Below, piece by piece: positions 27,211 through 36,315 of a stretch of 64,000 nucleotides of DNA. The notes beneath the pieces were generated by a model. The model had not been told where the DNA came from, made no database searches, and saw only the letters and a program-made list of their open reading frames with translations. Source of the DNA: Rhodobacter maris (GTDB taxonomy: Bacteria; Pseudomonadota; Alphaproteobacteria; Rhodobacterales; Rhodobacteraceae). The stretch's first letter is position 1, and every line of letters begins with the position of its first letter. The position numbers and the translations under genes were made by a program. The stretch lies in the NCBI RefSeq assembly GCF_900217815.1, contig NZ_OBMT01000007.1, forward strand, positions 62,001 through 126,000, in the 5' to 3' direction.

Positions 27211-27240
27211 AAAAAGCCCCGAAGAGGCTTCGGGGCTTTG
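27211..27240 (-). terminator. Terminator between yebC and the RNA helicase gene
   Basis: AAAGCCCCGAAG (27213-27224) pairs perfectly with CTTCGGGGCTTT (27228-27239). Flanking A and T runs make it usable in both directions; its nearest user is the minus-strand helicase gene ending at 27261. Confidence 0.85.
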
Positions 27241-27260
27241 CGTGTTTTGGGGCGGCTCGA

Positions 27261-28835
27261 TCAGCCTTCCGAGGTTTCCTCGATCTCGGCCTCGGCCACT
27301 TCGGGCGCCTCGGTCACCGGCTTGGGGCTCGGACGAAAGGAGCGCATCAGGAAGTCGGGCACATGATCGCCCATGCCGACCACTGCCGGGCCGGTGTCGC
27401 GGTAGCGTCCGCTGCGGTCACCCCGCTCCCGGCGTTCCTCGCGCCGCGAAGGCTCGCGTCGGGCTTCCGGCACTTCGACGATCAGGCTGTCTTCCGCTTC
27501 CAAGGCCACCTCCTCGACAATGGCCTTCTCGGCCGGTTTCTCGCGCTCGGGGCGAGGCGTGCGTTTCTCGTCGCGATTGCGGTCGCGATCCCGGCCGCCC
27601 CGCGCAGAGCGCGATCGGCCCGAACGGCCGCCCTTCTCGTCATCGTATTTCTTCGGCTCGCGGTGTGCCGCCTCGGAGAGCGCAAAGCCCTCGGGCGCCT
27701 CGGTGCGCGGGATTTCCATCTTCACAAGGGCCTCGATCGCGGCGAGATACTTGCCATCCGCGGGCGTGCCGATCGAGATCGCGGTGCCCAGACGCCCGGC
27801 ACGACCGGTGCGGCCGATGCGGTGGACGTAATCCTCGGCATGGCTCGGCAAGTCGTAGTTGAAGACATGGCTGACGGCCGGAATGTCGAGGCCGCGCGCG
27901 GCGACATCGGAGGCGACAAGCAATTGCAGCGTGCCATCGCGGAAGCTGTCAAGCGTGCGCATGCGCTGGCTCTGGTCGAGATCGCCATGAATCGGTGCCG
28001 CGTTGAACCCATGCGTTTTCAGCGATTTCGCGACGATATCCACGTCGGTCTTGCGGTTGCAGAAGATGATCGCGTTGGTGCAGCTTTCGCCCTCGGCCGA
28101 GATCAGCGCGCGCAGCAGTTCGCGTTTCGCCTTTGCCGTCTGGTCGCGGCGGGGCGGCGCAATCTCGACAAGCTTTTGTGTGATCGTTTCCGAGGTCGTC
28201 GCCTGCCGTGCCACTTCGATCCGGGCGGGCGAATGCAGGAAGGTGTTGGTGATCCGCTCGATCTCGGGCGCCATGGTGGCCGAGTAGAACATCGTCTGAC
28301 GGGTGAAGGGGGTGAGCTGGAAGATCCGTTCGATATCCGGAATGAAGCCCATGTCGAGCATCCGGTCGGCCTCGTCCACCACCATGATCTGCACGCCGGT
28401 GAGCAAAAGCTTGCCGCGCTCGAAATGGTCAAGCAACCGGCCCGGCGTGGCGATCAGCACATCGACGCCGCGGTCGATCAGCTTGTCCTGTTCGCCAAAG
28501 CTTACGCCGCCAATCAGCAGTGCCTTGGTGAGCTTGGTGTATTTTGCATAGGTATCGAAATTCTCGGCCACCTGCGCGGCCAGCTCGCGGGTCGGGCAGA
28601 GCACGAGCGAGCGCGGCATCCGCGCCCGGGCGCGGCCTTTGGCGAGCATCGTCACCATCGGCAGCGTGAACGAGGCGGTCTTGCCGGTGCCGGTCTGGGC
28701 GATGCCGAGCACATCCTTGCCGTCGAGCGCATGGGGGATGGCCCCCGCCTGGATCGGCGTCGGCGTCTCGTAGCCCGCATCGGCGACGGCCTTGAGAACA
28801 TCGGGGGACAGTTTGAGATCGGTAAACTTCGTCAT
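27261..28835 (-). CDS. DEAD-box RNA helicase (RhlE-like)
   Basis: A 524-residue DEAD-box helicase. Motifs in order: Q motif (TPIQAGAIPH), motif I AQTGTGKT, Ia PTRELAAQV, Ib TPGRLLDH, II DEAD (VVDEADRML), III SAT, IV IIFCNRK, V ARGLDIP and VI HRIGRTGRAG. The C-terminal 140 residues are charged, rich in Arg, Glu and Gly-Arg patches (RSGRSRSARGGRDRDRNRDE), probably disordered RNA-binding tail. RhlE/DeaD-type proteins remodel rRNA and mRNA, often in the cold. ATG 28835 gives the family start MTKFTDL. Confidence 0.93.
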   Translation of the reverse strand: MTKFTDLKLSPDVLKAVADAGYETPTPIQAGAIPHALDGKDVLGIAQTGTGKTASFTLPMVTMLAKGRARARMPRSLVLCPTRELAAQVAENFDTYAKYTKLTKALLIGGVSFGEQDKLIDRGVDVLIATPGRLLDHFERGKLLLTGVQIMVVDEADRMLDMGFIPDIERIFQLTPFTRQTMFYSATMAPEIERITNTFLHSPARIEVARQATTSETITQKLVEIAPPRRDQTAKAKRELLRALISAEGESCTNAIIFCNRKTDVDIVAKSLKTHGFNAAPIHGDLDQSQRMRTLDSFRDGTLQLLVASDVAARGLDIPAVSHVFNYDLPSHAEDYVHRIGRTGRAGRLGTAISIGTPADGKYLAAIEALVKMEIPRTEAPEGFALSEAAHREPKKYDDEKGGRSGRSRSARGGRDRDRNRDEKRTPRPEREKPAEKAIVEEVALEAEDSLIVEVPEARREPSRREERRERGDRSGRYRDTGPAVVGMGDHVPDFLMRSFRPSPKPVTEAPEVAEAEIEETSEG

Positions 28836-28933
28836 GAGCGTCCTTGAGCGCACGGGCAGAGGCCTCGCGCGGAGTGGGGGGACGCTATGTCCGGGCGTCC
28901 CGGTCGATTGGTCGCACGGATTGCGACGGTTTT

Positions 28934-28962
28934 GCCCTACTCCATAGCGGGGCAGACGTCAA
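28934..28962 (-). promoter_or_regulatory. Predicted promoter of the RNA helicase gene
   Basis: Minus strand TTGACG (28962-28957), 17-bp spacer, TAGGGC (28939-28934). It lies about 100 bp before the ATG, leaving a long leader, common in cold-induced helicase genes. The rest of the 250-bp divergent gap with argS shows TTGACG at 29033-29038 as a possible argS -35, without a clear -10. Confidence 0.45.
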
Positions 28963-29085
28963 CAAACTGCCAAAAAACCGGCTGATTCGGCCTGCGACGC
29001 AGGAACGCGGCCCGGTCTGTGTCGCGGCCCGTGTTGACGGAGCCGCGGCGCTCTGGCAGGGGAGAGGCAACGAAGGAAGCCGATC

Positions 29086-30831
29086 ATGAACATTTTTGCC
29101 GATATCCGCCGTGCTGTCGTCGCGGCGCTCGAGGAAATGGGGGCCGAGGGCGCGCTGCCTGCGGGGCTCGATCTGTCGAACGTGGCGGTGGAGCCGCCGC
29201 GCGATGCCGCGCATGGCGACATGGCGACCAATGCCGCGATGGTGCTGGCCAAGCCCGCGGGGCAAAACCCGCGCGCCCTGGCCGAGGCGCTGGTGGCCAA
29301 GCTTGCCGCCGATCAGCGCATTGCCGAGGCCACAGTCGCCGGGCCGGGCTTCATCAACCTGCGCCTCGTGCCCGGCGTCTGGACCGAGGTTCTGCGTGCC
29401 GCGCTCGATGCGGGGCGCGATTTCGGCCGCTCTGACCTTGGCGCGGGCGTGAAGGTCAACGTCGAATATGTTTCCGCAAACCCGACCGGGCCGATGCATG
29501 TGGGCCATACCCGTGGCGCGGTTTTTGGCGATGCGCTGGCGAGCTTGCTCGATTTCGCGGGCTATGATGTCACGCGCGAATATTACATCAACGACGGCGG
29601 CGCGCAGGTCGATGTGCTCGCGCGCTCGGCCTATGAGCGTTACCGCGAGGCCAATGGCCTTGAGCCGGAGATCCGCGAGGGGCTCTACCCCGGCGATTAC
29701 CTCATTCCCGTGGGCGAGGCGCTGAAAGCGAAATATGGTGCGGACCTGATCGACAAGCCCGAGGAAGACTGGCTTGCCGAGGTGCGCGACTTTGCGACCG
29801 AGGCGATGATGGCGATGATCCGCGAGGATCTGGCGCTTCTCAATGTGAAGATGGATGTCTTCTATTCGGAAAAATCGCTCTACGGCACGGGGCAGATCGA
29901 GGCGGCGCTAAAGCGGCTCGAAGACCTCGGCCTGATCTATGAGGGCGTGCTGGAGCCGCCGAAGGGCAAGCTTCCCGAAGACTGGGAAGAGCGCGAGCAA
30001 ACGCTGTTCAAATCCACCCAATACGGCGACGATGTGGACCGGCCGGTGAAGAAATCGGATGGCGCCTGGACCTATTTCGCCCCCGATATTGCCTATCACT
30101 GGACCAAGATCGCGCGCGGCTTCGACCATCTGATCGACGTGTTCGGCGCCGATCACGGCGGTTACGTCAAACGCATGAAGGCCGCCGTGGCGGCGCTGAG
30201 CGAGAACAAGGTGAGCCTCGACATCAAGCTCATCCAGCTTGTGAAGCTTTTCAAGAACGGCGAGCCCTTCAAGATGTCGAAGCGCGCGGGCACTTTTGTC
30301 ACCCTGCGCGATGTGGTCGAGCAGGCCGGTGCCGATGTCACCCGCTTCCATATGCTCACCCGCAAGAACGATGCGCCTTTGGACTTTGACTTCGACAAGG
30401 TGCTTGAGCAGTCGAAGGACAACCCGGTCTTTTACGTGCAATACGCCCATGCCCGCGTCGCCTCGGTGCTGCGCAAGGCCGCCGAGCTGGGCCTTGACGT
30501 GAGTGATGCCGCGCTGGCGGGAGCGGATCTGGCGCAAAACAGCCATGAGGCGGAGACGGCGCTGGCCAAGAAAATCGCGGAATGGCCGCGGCTCGTCGAG
30601 ATTGCCGCGCGCGCGAACGAGCCGCACCGGGTCGCCTTTTTCCTCTATGAGATCGCCTCGGATCTGCACGCGCTCTGGCACCGTGGCAACGAGGAGCCCG
30701 CCCTGCGCTTCGTGCAGGAGGACGATCTTGCCCTGACATCGGCGAAAATCGCCCTCGCGCGGGCCTGTGCCGTTGTGATTTCGGCCGGTCTTGGTATTCT
30801 TGGCGTGACCCCGGCTGAAGAGATGCGCTGA
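29086..30831 (+). CDS. argS: Arginyl-tRNA synthetase
   Basis: A 581-residue class I arginyl-tRNA synthetase. It has the Arg-tRNA synthetase N-terminal additional domain, the HIGH-type motif in [20 protein letters not shown], the KMSKS-type motif in [18 protein letters not shown], and the C-terminal DALR anticodon-binding domain ([14 protein letters not shown] through [16 protein letters not shown]). Length is normal. It opens a tight rightward operon with the SPOR protein, nagZ, scpA and scpB. AAGGAAG precedes the ATG. Confidence 0.96.
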   Translation: MNIFADIRRAVVAALEEMGAEGALPAGLDLSNVAVEPPRDAAHGDMATNAAMVLAKPAGQNPRALAEALVAKLAADQRIAEATVAGPGFINLRLVPGVWTEVLRAALDAGRDFGRSDLGAGVKVNVEYVSANPTGPMHVGHTRGAVFGDALASLLDFAGYDVTREYYINDGGAQVDVLARSAYERYREANGLEPEIREGLYPGDYLIPVGEALKAKYGADLIDKPEEDWLAEVRDFATEAMMAMIREDLALLNVKMDVFYSEKSLYGTGQIEAALKRLEDLGLIYEGVLEPPKGKLPEDWEEREQTLFKSTQYGDDVDRPVKKSDGAWTYFAPDIAYHWTKIARGFDHLIDVFGADHGGYVKRMKAAVAALSENKVSLDIKLIQLVKLFKNGEPFKMSKRAGTFVTLRDVVEQAGADVTRFHMLTRKNDAPLDFDFDKVLEQSKDNPVFYVQYAHARVASVLRKAAELGLDVSDAALAGADLAQNSHEAETALAKKIAEWPRLVEIAARANEPHRVAFFLYEIASDLHALWHRGNEEPALRFVQEDDLALTSAKIALARACAVVISAGLGILGVTPAEEMR

Positions 30832-30877
30832 ACATCCGCCGGGCTGAGGGCAAAAGCCCGAACCCGAAGAGGCGAGC

Positions 30878-31918
30878 ATGTATACTCCCGACCCCCGGAT
30901 GGGCGGGGCCGATCACGATCAGGGCAGGGGACGGCAGAGCCCCGCCCCGGTGCTGCCGGTGCAGCGCTGGGTGCAATGGGCTGGCGCGGCCACCTCGGTG
31001 GCGCTGGTGCTTGGCGTCGTGATCTGGGGCTATCGGCTCGCGGTGCGCGATGTCTCGGGAGTTCCGGTGATCCGCGCGATCGAGGGGCCCGCGCGTATCG
31101 CGCCCGAGAACCCGGGCGGTGATCTGGCCGCCCATGTCGGTCTTGCGGTGAACGAGGTGGCAGGCTCGGGCCTTGCCGCGCCCGGGCCGGATCGGGTGGT
31201 GCTTGCCCCGGATCCGACCGGGCTCGCCCAGGAAGACACGCCGATGGCGGCGCTGCGCCCGCTTCCCGATCTCGCGGCGCCCGGAGAGGCGCCTGAAGGT
31301 GAGGGGGAAACGCCCGCCGCGGTTGCCGTGCCCGACAACGCCCGCGCACCCCGTCCCGATGCGCCTGCGGCGGCATTGCCTGAAAGCCCGCAGGCCGCGA
31401 CGGCTGCCCTGCCTCCCGAGCCGCTGCCCGAGACGGCAGAAGACGCTGCGGAGGACGAGGTCGGCGCCGAGGCCGCGCCGGCCCCGGAAGGGACGGCGAT
31501 TTCTCCAGATATTCCGGGGCTTGCACGCTCGCCGCGCCCGGCGGCGCGGCCCGACCGCGACCTTGAGGCAGAGGCGGCGGCGCTTGCTGTCGCGCGGGCG
31601 CTCGGGGGCGGAGCTGCGCCCTCTGCGCAGGCCACGGTGGTCGAACTCGACCCGAAAAATGTACCGAAGGGCACGCGCGTGGTGCAGCTTGGCGCCTTCG
31701 ACAGCCCCGAGGTCGCGCGGGCCGAATGGGATCGCGTGGCCGTCCGGTTCGAAGCGCTGATGGCGGGCAAAAAGCGGATCGTGCAGGAGGCGGCCTCCGG
31801 CGGGCGCAGTTTCTGGCGGTTGCGCGTTGAAGGCTTCGAAAGCGTGGAGGCGGCGCGCCAGTTCTGCGCCGCGCTCGTTGCCGAGGGCACGAACTGCATT
31901 CCCACGGTCATCAAATGA
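30878..31918 (+). CDS. SPOR-domain membrane protein
   Basis: A 346-residue single-pass protein. A short cytoplasmic N-terminus leads to one membrane helix (about residues 30-50, WAGAATSVALVLGVVIWGY), then about 200 residues of Ala/Pro/Glu-rich linker in the periplasm, then a SPOR domain (VVQLGAFDSPEVARAEWDRV, FWRLRVEGFESVEAARQFC). SPOR domains bind denuded peptidoglycan at the division site. Position between argS and nagZ and coupling to nagZ by an ATGA overlap suits a cell-wall role. Order argS-SPOR-nagZ-scpAB is a familiar alphaproteobacterial arrangement. Confidence 0.88.
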   Translation: MYTPDPRMGGADHDQGRGRQSPAPVLPVQRWVQWAGAATSVALVLGVVIWGYRLAVRDVSGVPVIRAIEGPARIAPENPGGDLAAHVGLAVNEVAGSGLAAPGPDRVVLAPDPTGLAQEDTPMAALRPLPDLAAPGEAPEGEGETPAAVAVPDNARAPRPDAPAAALPESPQAATAALPPEPLPETAEDAAEDEVGAEAAPAPEGTAISPDIPGLARSPRPAARPDRDLEAEAAALAVARALGGGAAPSAQATVVELDPKNVPKGTRVVQLGAFDSPEVARAEWDRVAVRFEALMAGKKRIVQEAASGGRSFWRLRVEGFESVEAARQFCAALVAEGTNCIPTVIK

Positions 31919-32913
31919 GTGTTCCCGGAGCGGTGATCCTCGGCGTCGAGGGGCTGCGCCTCGGCGCCGACGAGGCGGCCTTTCTGCGCGCGGCCGACCC
32001 CTGGGGGCTGATCCTTTTTGCCCGCAACGTCGACGCGCCGGCGCAGCTTTCCCGTCTCACGGCGGATCTGCGCGCCGCGCTTGGCCGGGAGGCGCCGATC
32101 TTCATCGACCAGGAGGGCGGGCGGGTGCAGCGGCTGCGCGCGCCGCAGTGGCGAGACTGGCTGCCCCCGCGCGACGAGGCGCGCCTTTCGGGCGCGCGGG
32201 GCCTGTGGCTGCGCGCGCGACTTCAGGCGGCGGAGCTGCGCGCGATGGGCATCGACGCCAATTGCGCGCCCACCTGCGATATTGCGGGGCCCCGGACACA
32301 TCCGTTTCTTTTCAACCGTTGCCTTGGCGAAAGCGTTGAAGAGGTGGTGAAAAACGCCCGCGCCACGGCGGATGGCCTGCTGGCGGGGGGCGTGCTGCCG
32401 GTGCTCAAGCACATGCCCGGACACGGCCGCGCCGAGGTGGACAGCCACAAGAACCTTCCTGTCGTCGAGGCCTCCGCCGAGGATCTGCGCGCGAGTGATT
32501 TTGCCGCTTTTGCCGCGCTTGCAGATCTGCCGATGGGCATGACTGCGCATATCCGCTTTCCGGCCTTTGACACGGCGCCCGCCACGCAAAGCGCGGCGAT
32601 GATCCGGCTCATCCGCGAAGAGATCGGCTTTGCCGGGCTCTTGATGACCGATGACATCGGCATGGAGGCGCTTTCGGGCGATTATGCCGCCCGCGCCACG
32701 GCGTCGATCGCGGCGGGCTGTGATCTCGTGCTCCATTGCAACGGTACGCGCGCCGAATTCGAGCAGACGGTCGAAGCCGCGGGGCGCCTTGTGCCGGCGG
32801 CACAGCTGCGCGCCGCGGCGGCGCTGCGCTGGCGGCGTCCTCCCGCAGAGGTTGACTTGGCCCGGCTCATTGCCGAGTTTGAGACTCTCTCGCGCGGGGA
32901 GGCCCATGGCTGA
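31915..32913 (+). CDS. nagZ: Beta-N-acetylhexosaminidase NagZ
   Basis: A 332-residue glycoside hydrolase family 3 enzyme that removes N-acetylglucosamine from anhydromuropeptides during cell-wall recycling. FIDQEGGRVQRLR, CAPTCDI, the catalytic loop KHMPGHGRAEVDSHKNLP (His acid/base region) and LLMTDDIGMEALSG (Asp nucleophile) are present. No signal peptide, as expected for the cytoplasmic enzyme. Start overlaps the SPOR gene stop; its own end overlaps scpA by 8 bp. Confidence 0.94.
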   Translation: MSVPGAVILGVEGLRLGADEAAFLRAADPWGLILFARNVDAPAQLSRLTADLRAALGREAPIFIDQEGGRVQRLRAPQWRDWLPPRDEARLSGARGLWLRARLQAAELRAMGIDANCAPTCDIAGPRTHPFLFNRCLGESVEEVVKNARATADGLLAGGVLPVLKHMPGHGRAEVDSHKNLPVVEASAEDLRASDFAAFAALADLPMGMTAHIRFPAFDTAPATQSAAMIRLIREEIGFAGLLMTDDIGMEALSGDYAARATASIAAGCDLVLHCNGTRAEFEQTVEAAGRLVPAAQLRAAAALRWRRPPAEVDLARLIAEFETLSRGEAHG

Positions 32914-33718
32914 GGAAACGAGCCTTTTTGAAAGCACGAGTGTCAGCGAGCGGCTTGCGGCCGAGGCGCTGATTGTCGATGTCGACGGGTTTGAAGGCCC
33001 GCTCGATCTGCTGCTCACGCTTTCGCGGATGCAAAAGGTCGATCTGCGGCGGATCTCGGTGCTGGCCTTGGCCGAGCAATATCTGCGCTTTGTCGAAGAG
33101 GCAAAGGCCCTGCGCATCGAGTTGGCCGCCGACTATCTGGTGATGGCGGCCTGGCTTGCATTCTTGAAATCACGCCTGCTGCTGCCGCCCGAACCGGGCG
33201 AAGAGGGGCCGTCGGCCGAAGACCTCGCCGCGCATCTCGCCTTCCAGCTTGAGCGGCTCGCGGCGATGCGCGAGGCGGCGGCAAGCCTGATGGCGCGCGA
33301 CCAGCTCGGGCGCAACTTCTTTGCGCGCGGCCTTGAGGAGCAGGTCGAAAAGGTGCGCAGCGTGCGCTATTCCGCCTCGCTGCTTGAGCTGATTCAGGCC
33401 TATGCACGGATTCGCACTCGCGACGAGTTCCGCCCCTATGCCTTTGACCGCAAAGATATCTTCACGATGGAAGAAGCGCTTGAGCGGATCCGCGGGATGA
33501 TCGGCTTTGCCGGGGACTGGACTGCGCTCACCCATTACATGCCCGAGGGCTGGGGGCGGGAGCCCGCGCGCCGCCGCTCTGCCACCGCCGCGACGTTCGC
33601 CGCCTCGCTCGAGCTGGCCAAACAGGGCCAGATCGAGATCCGCCAGAGCGAGACTTTCGCGCCGATCACGATCCGCGCGCGCACCACGCCGCGCGTGCCT
33701 GCGCCGAGGGAGAGCTGA
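32906..33718 (+). CDS. scpA: Segregation and condensation protein ScpA
   Basis: A 270-residue kleisin subunit of the Smc-ScpAB condensin. The N-terminal segment FEGPLDLLLTLSRMQKVDLR is the conserved ScpA start, followed by LEQYLRF-like and AADYLVMAAWLAFLKSRLLLP. The middle is helical and acidic; the C-terminal winged-helix region binds the Smc head. ATG 32906 lies within the nagZ end with GGGGAGG upstream; a longer in-frame extension lies wholly inside nagZ and is rejected. scpB starts 2 nt after the stop. Confidence 0.93.
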   Translation: MAEETSLFESTSVSERLAAEALIVDVDGFEGPLDLLLTLSRMQKVDLRRISVLALAEQYLRFVEEAKALRIELAADYLVMAAWLAFLKSRLLLPPEPGEEGPSAEDLAAHLAFQLERLAAMREAAASLMARDQLGRNFFARGLEEQVEKVRSVRYSASLLELIQAYARIRTRDEFRPYAFDRKDIFTMEEALERIRGMIGFAGDWTALTHYMPEGWGREPARRRSATAATFAASLELAKQGQIEIRQSETFAPITIRARTTPRVPAPRES

Positions 33719-33719
33719 G

Positions 33720-34361
33720 ATGAGTGAAAGCCGGTACGATCCGAACGAAAAATCACTTTTCGACGCGCCCCCCTTGGCCGAACAGGAACGGATGGTGGAG
33801 GCGATCCTGTTTGCCTCCGCCGAGCCGGTGAGCTTGCGCGAGATGGCCGACCGCATGCCGCATGGCTCAGATGCCGCCGAGGCGCTGGCTTACCTGCGCC
33901 GGCGCTACGAGGGGCGCGGGGTCCATCTGGTGCAGGTGGGCGATGCCTGGGCCTTCCGCACCGCGCCCGATCTGGGCTTTTTGATGCAAAAGGACGTGGT
34001 GGAGCTGCGCAAGCTCTCCCGCGCGGCGATCGAAACGCTCGCGATCATCGCCTATCACCAGCCGGTGACACGGGCGGAAATCGAGGAAATCCGGGGCGTT
34101 GCGGTGAGCCGTGGCACCATCGACCAGCTTTTGGAGATGGAATGGGTGCGGCTCGGGCGGCGACGCATGACGCCGGGGCGGCCAGTGACCTTCATTGTCA
34201 CGCCAACCTTTCTGGACCATTTCGGACTTGAATCCGCGCGCGACTTGCCGGGGCTGAAAGAGCTGCGCGCGGCAGGGCTGCTGGACAACCGGCCGATGCC
34301 GGGCGCCGAAGAGGAAGAAGGCGATATGGTGGGCCAGAGCGAACTTTTCGAAGAGGAATGA
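33720..34361 (+). CDS. scpB: Segregation and condensation protein ScpB
   Basis: A 213-residue ScpB with two winged-helix domains. MVEAILFASAEPVSLREMADRMP opens the first; KLSRAAIETLAIIAYHQPVTRAEIEEIRGV is the most conserved family block; YIVTPTFLDHFGLESARDLPGL-like sequence (FIVTPTFLDHFGL) ends the second. An acidic tail follows. It partners ScpA on the Smc condensin for chromosome segregation. Stop overlaps the following small gene by ATGA. Confidence 0.94.
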   Translation: MSESRYDPNEKSLFDAPPLAEQERMVEAILFASAEPVSLREMADRMPHGSDAAEALAYLRRRYEGRGVHLVQVGDAWAFRTAPDLGFLMQKDVVELRKLSRAAIETLAIIAYHQPVTRAEIEEIRGVAVSRGTIDQLLEMEWVRLGRRRMTPGRPVTFIVTPTFLDHFGLESARDLPGLKELRAAGLLDNRPMPGAEEEEGDMVGQSELFEEE

Positions 34362-34585
34362 GCATGGATCTGGCGCAGCTCCTGCAGAGGATCGTTAACA
34401 TGGTACTGCGACGGCTGTTGCGGATCGGTGTGAACAAGGGGATGGAGGGCCTCGCCCGCGGCGGCAGCGGAGGCGCCCAAAAGGGCAACACCCTGACGCC
34501 CGCCGAACGTCAGGCGGCGGCGCGGGCCCGGCAGGCCGTGAAACGCGCGCGTCAGGCGGCGCAGATCACCCGCCGGATGCGCTGA
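34358..34585 (+). CDS. Conserved small basic protein after scpB
   Basis: A 75-residue protein (73 if the ATG at 34364 is used). Residues 5-30 form an amphipathic or hydrophobic helix (LLQRIVNMVLRRLLRIGVNKG), then a Gly-rich hinge, then a Lys/Arg/Ala-rich helix from about 47 on (TLTPAERQAAARARQAVKRARQ in part). Small proteins of this form follow scpB in related genomes, as I recall, but I know no function. It overlaps scpB by 4 bp and is therefore co-translated. Coding status is likely because of the overlap start and steady codon bias. Confidence 0.65.
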   Translation: MSMDLAQLLQRIVNMVLRRLLRIGVNKGMEGLARGGSGGAQKGNTLTPAERQAAARARQAVKRARQAAQITRRMR

Positions 34586-34927
34586 GCCCGCGGTGCCGCG
34601 CGAAAAAAGGGCGCAGGGACACCCTGCGCCCAGTCGGCGGTTTGGCTCGCGCCCTGAGACGCGCCGGGGAGGGGCAGTCGGCCGAGAGGCGGTCGGCCGA
34701 CCGTTCCGCGAGTATGGCCCCGGACCGGCGGCAGCCGGTTGCGGCAAGACCGCCTCCTGCCCCGCGGCGCAAAACGGCCGGAGGCAGGGCCGGGAGCGGC
34801 GCGGAAGCCTCCAGCACGGGCGTGACGGGTCATTCCGGCGCCTCCCGGTTTGACGTGATGCAGGAAAAACTACGCTGCCGTGCGCCGGTTCCCGGGGGCG
34901 GGATCGGCTGGCGCAAACCCGCCGGGC
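34586..34927. other. Intergenic region with minus-strand terminator; possible small RNA or long 3' UTR
   Basis: 342 bp without a convincing gene. GGGCGCAGGG (34609-34618) pairs with CCCTGCGCCC (34622-34631); read leftward it is followed by six T (plus A 34603-34608), a textbook terminator for minus-strand RNA. It lies 300 bp beyond the enoyl-CoA hydratase stop. Upstream of it on the minus strand are further paired stretches (for example GGTCGGCC with GGCCGACC around 34692-34712). Short ORFs here run through the terminator and lack protein-like composition. Confidence 0.55.
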
Positions 34928-35713
34928 TCAACTCCAGTCGGGTTTGCGCTTCTCAAGGAAGGCCTGCACTCCCTCGGCCGTGTCGCGCAGCAGCATGTTT
35001 TCCACCATCACCGCGCCCGCATGGGCATAGGCGGCAGCGAGGTGCATTTCGGCCTGTTCGTAAAAGGTGCGCTTGCCCATTGCCACCGCCGCGCCGAGTT
35101 TCGCCGCGAGGGTTTCGGCAAGCGCGGTCGTGGCGGTGTCGAGCGCGTCATGCGCAACGACGCGGTTGACGAGCCCCACCTCGCGCGCACTGGCGGCATC
35201 GATGAACTCCCCGGTGGTGAGCATTTCAAACGCCACCTTGCGCGGTACGACCCGGGACAGCGCCACCATCGGTGTCGAGCAGAAGAGCCCGATATTGACG
35301 CCGTTCACACCAAAGCGCGTGCCCTCGGCGGCAACGGCGAGATCGCAGGAGGCGACGAGCTGGCAGCCTGCCGCAGTGGCGATGCCATGCACCTGGGCGA
35401 TCACCGGCTGCGGCAGGGCAGGGATCATCTGCATGACCTCGGCGCAGCGGGCGAAAAGGTCGGCGAAATAGGCCCGGCCCGCGTCTGGGCTGTCCCGCCC
35501 TGCCTGCATTTCCTTGAGGTCATGGCCAGCGCAGAACGCTTTTCCCGCGCCCTTGAGCACCACGACTTTCACGTTGCGGTCCTCGGCGAGCGCGTCGAAC
35601 CTGGCCTTCAGCGCGGCCAGCATCGCGTCGGAGAGCGCATTGAGGCTTTGCGGCGCGTTCAGCGTCAGATGCGCGATGACGCCACGTTTTTCCATCTCCA
35701 CCAGATCGGTCAT
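34928..35713 (-). CDS. Enoyl-CoA hydratase/isomerase family protein
   Basis: A 261-residue crotonase-fold protein. Motifs: APQSLNALSDAMLAAL, GAGKAFCAGHDLKEMQAG (oxyanion hole), VIAQVHGIATAAGCQLVASCDLAVAA and FGVNGVNIGLFCSTPMVALSRVV. The CAGHDLKEM and GLFCSTPM blocks resemble the subgroup close to human ECHDC3. One of the two hydratase glutamates is not conserved (SCDL and GLFCST replace the usual acidic positions), so classical hydration activity is doubtful. Divergent from a PaaI-type thioesterase gene, suggesting a shared acyl-CoA pathway. Confidence 0.85.
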   Translation of the reverse strand: MTDLVEMEKRGVIAHLTLNAPQSLNALSDAMLAALKARFDALAEDRNVKVVVLKGAGKAFCAGHDLKEMQAGRDSPDAGRAYFADLFARCAEVMQMIPALPQPVIAQVHGIATAAGCQLVASCDLAVAAEGTRFGVNGVNIGLFCSTPMVALSRVVPRKVAFEMLTTGEFIDAASAREVGLVNRVVAHDALDTATTALAETLAAKLGAAVAMGKRTFYEQAEMHLAAAYAHAGAVMVENMLLRDTAEGVQAFLEKRKPDWS

Positions 35714-35766
35714 TGAACTTCCTCCCTTTGGACGAAAGTCTGGGCGCGAGGAGGCTTTCGGGGAAG

Positions 35767-36189
35767 ATGCCAGTGCTCATGGACGTTACGTCACTTTCAT
35801 CCTTTCTCGCGGCGCATTTTCCGCAGGTGGCGGGGATGTTTGCTGTCGAGGTGGTGGGCGAGGAGACCGTGATCCGGCTCAAGGTGGACGAAAGCCACCT
35901 GCGCCCGGGCGGCACGGTCTCGGGGCCGAGCATGTTCGCGCTGGCCGATGTGGGGATTTATCTCGCGATCCTCGCGCGGATCGGGCCGGTGATGCTCGCG
36001 GTGACGACGAATGCGACGATCGATTTTTTGCGCAAGCCCGAGGCGGGGCGCGATCTGATCGCGAAGGTGCGGGTGCTCAAGCTTGGCCGCACGCTCGCAG
36101 TGGGCGACGCGCTGATCTATTCCGAAGGCGCGCCGGAACCGGTTGCCCGGGCGAGCATGACCTATGCGATTCCCCCCGAAAAGCGTTGA
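35767..36189 (+). CDS. PaaI-family hotdog thioesterase
   Basis: A 140-residue hotdog-fold protein. HLRPGGTVSGPSMFALADVG is the PaaI/4HBT core with the central helix, followed by AVTTNATIDFLRKPEAGRDL and AKVRVLKLGRTLAVGDALIYSEG. It would hydrolyse an acyl-CoA thioester; substrate unknown. ATG 35767 is preceded by GGGGA; an ATG four codons later is nearly as good. Divergent from the enoyl-CoA hydratase-like gene across about 50 bp. Its stop codon lies inside the first copy of a 17-bp direct repeat. Confidence 0.83.
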   Translation: MPVLMDVTSLSSFLAAHFPQVAGMFAVEVVGEETVIRLKVDESHLRPGGTVSGPSMFALADVGIYLAILARIGPVMLAVTTNATIDFLRKPEAGRDLIAKVRVLKLGRTLAVGDALIYSEGAPEPVARASMTYAIPPEKR

Positions 36190-36210
36190 CGCACCGAAAA
36201 GCGTTGACGC
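36176..36210. repeat. 17-bp direct repeat at the thioesterase stop
   Basis: CCGAAAAGCGTTGACGC occurs at 36176-36192 and again at 36194-36210, separated by one A. The first copy contains the last codons and the TGA stop of the thioesterase gene, so this is a short tandem duplication of the gene end. Confidence 0.9.
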
Positions 36211-36315
36211 TAGGGCGGCCTGCCGGCTCCTGCCCGTGCGCTTGTTTCATGAGATCCGGACTCGTATAGCTGGATCGGGGTGAACATTTCTCCGCAACTT
36301 GGCAGGGGGTGCCAA

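Noticed and set aside
34552-34833. Minus-strand ORFs of 83-93 codons in the gap after scpB
   Set aside because: They run through a strong intrinsic terminator, are rich in Arg/Pro/Ala like random GC-rich translation, and show no family pattern.
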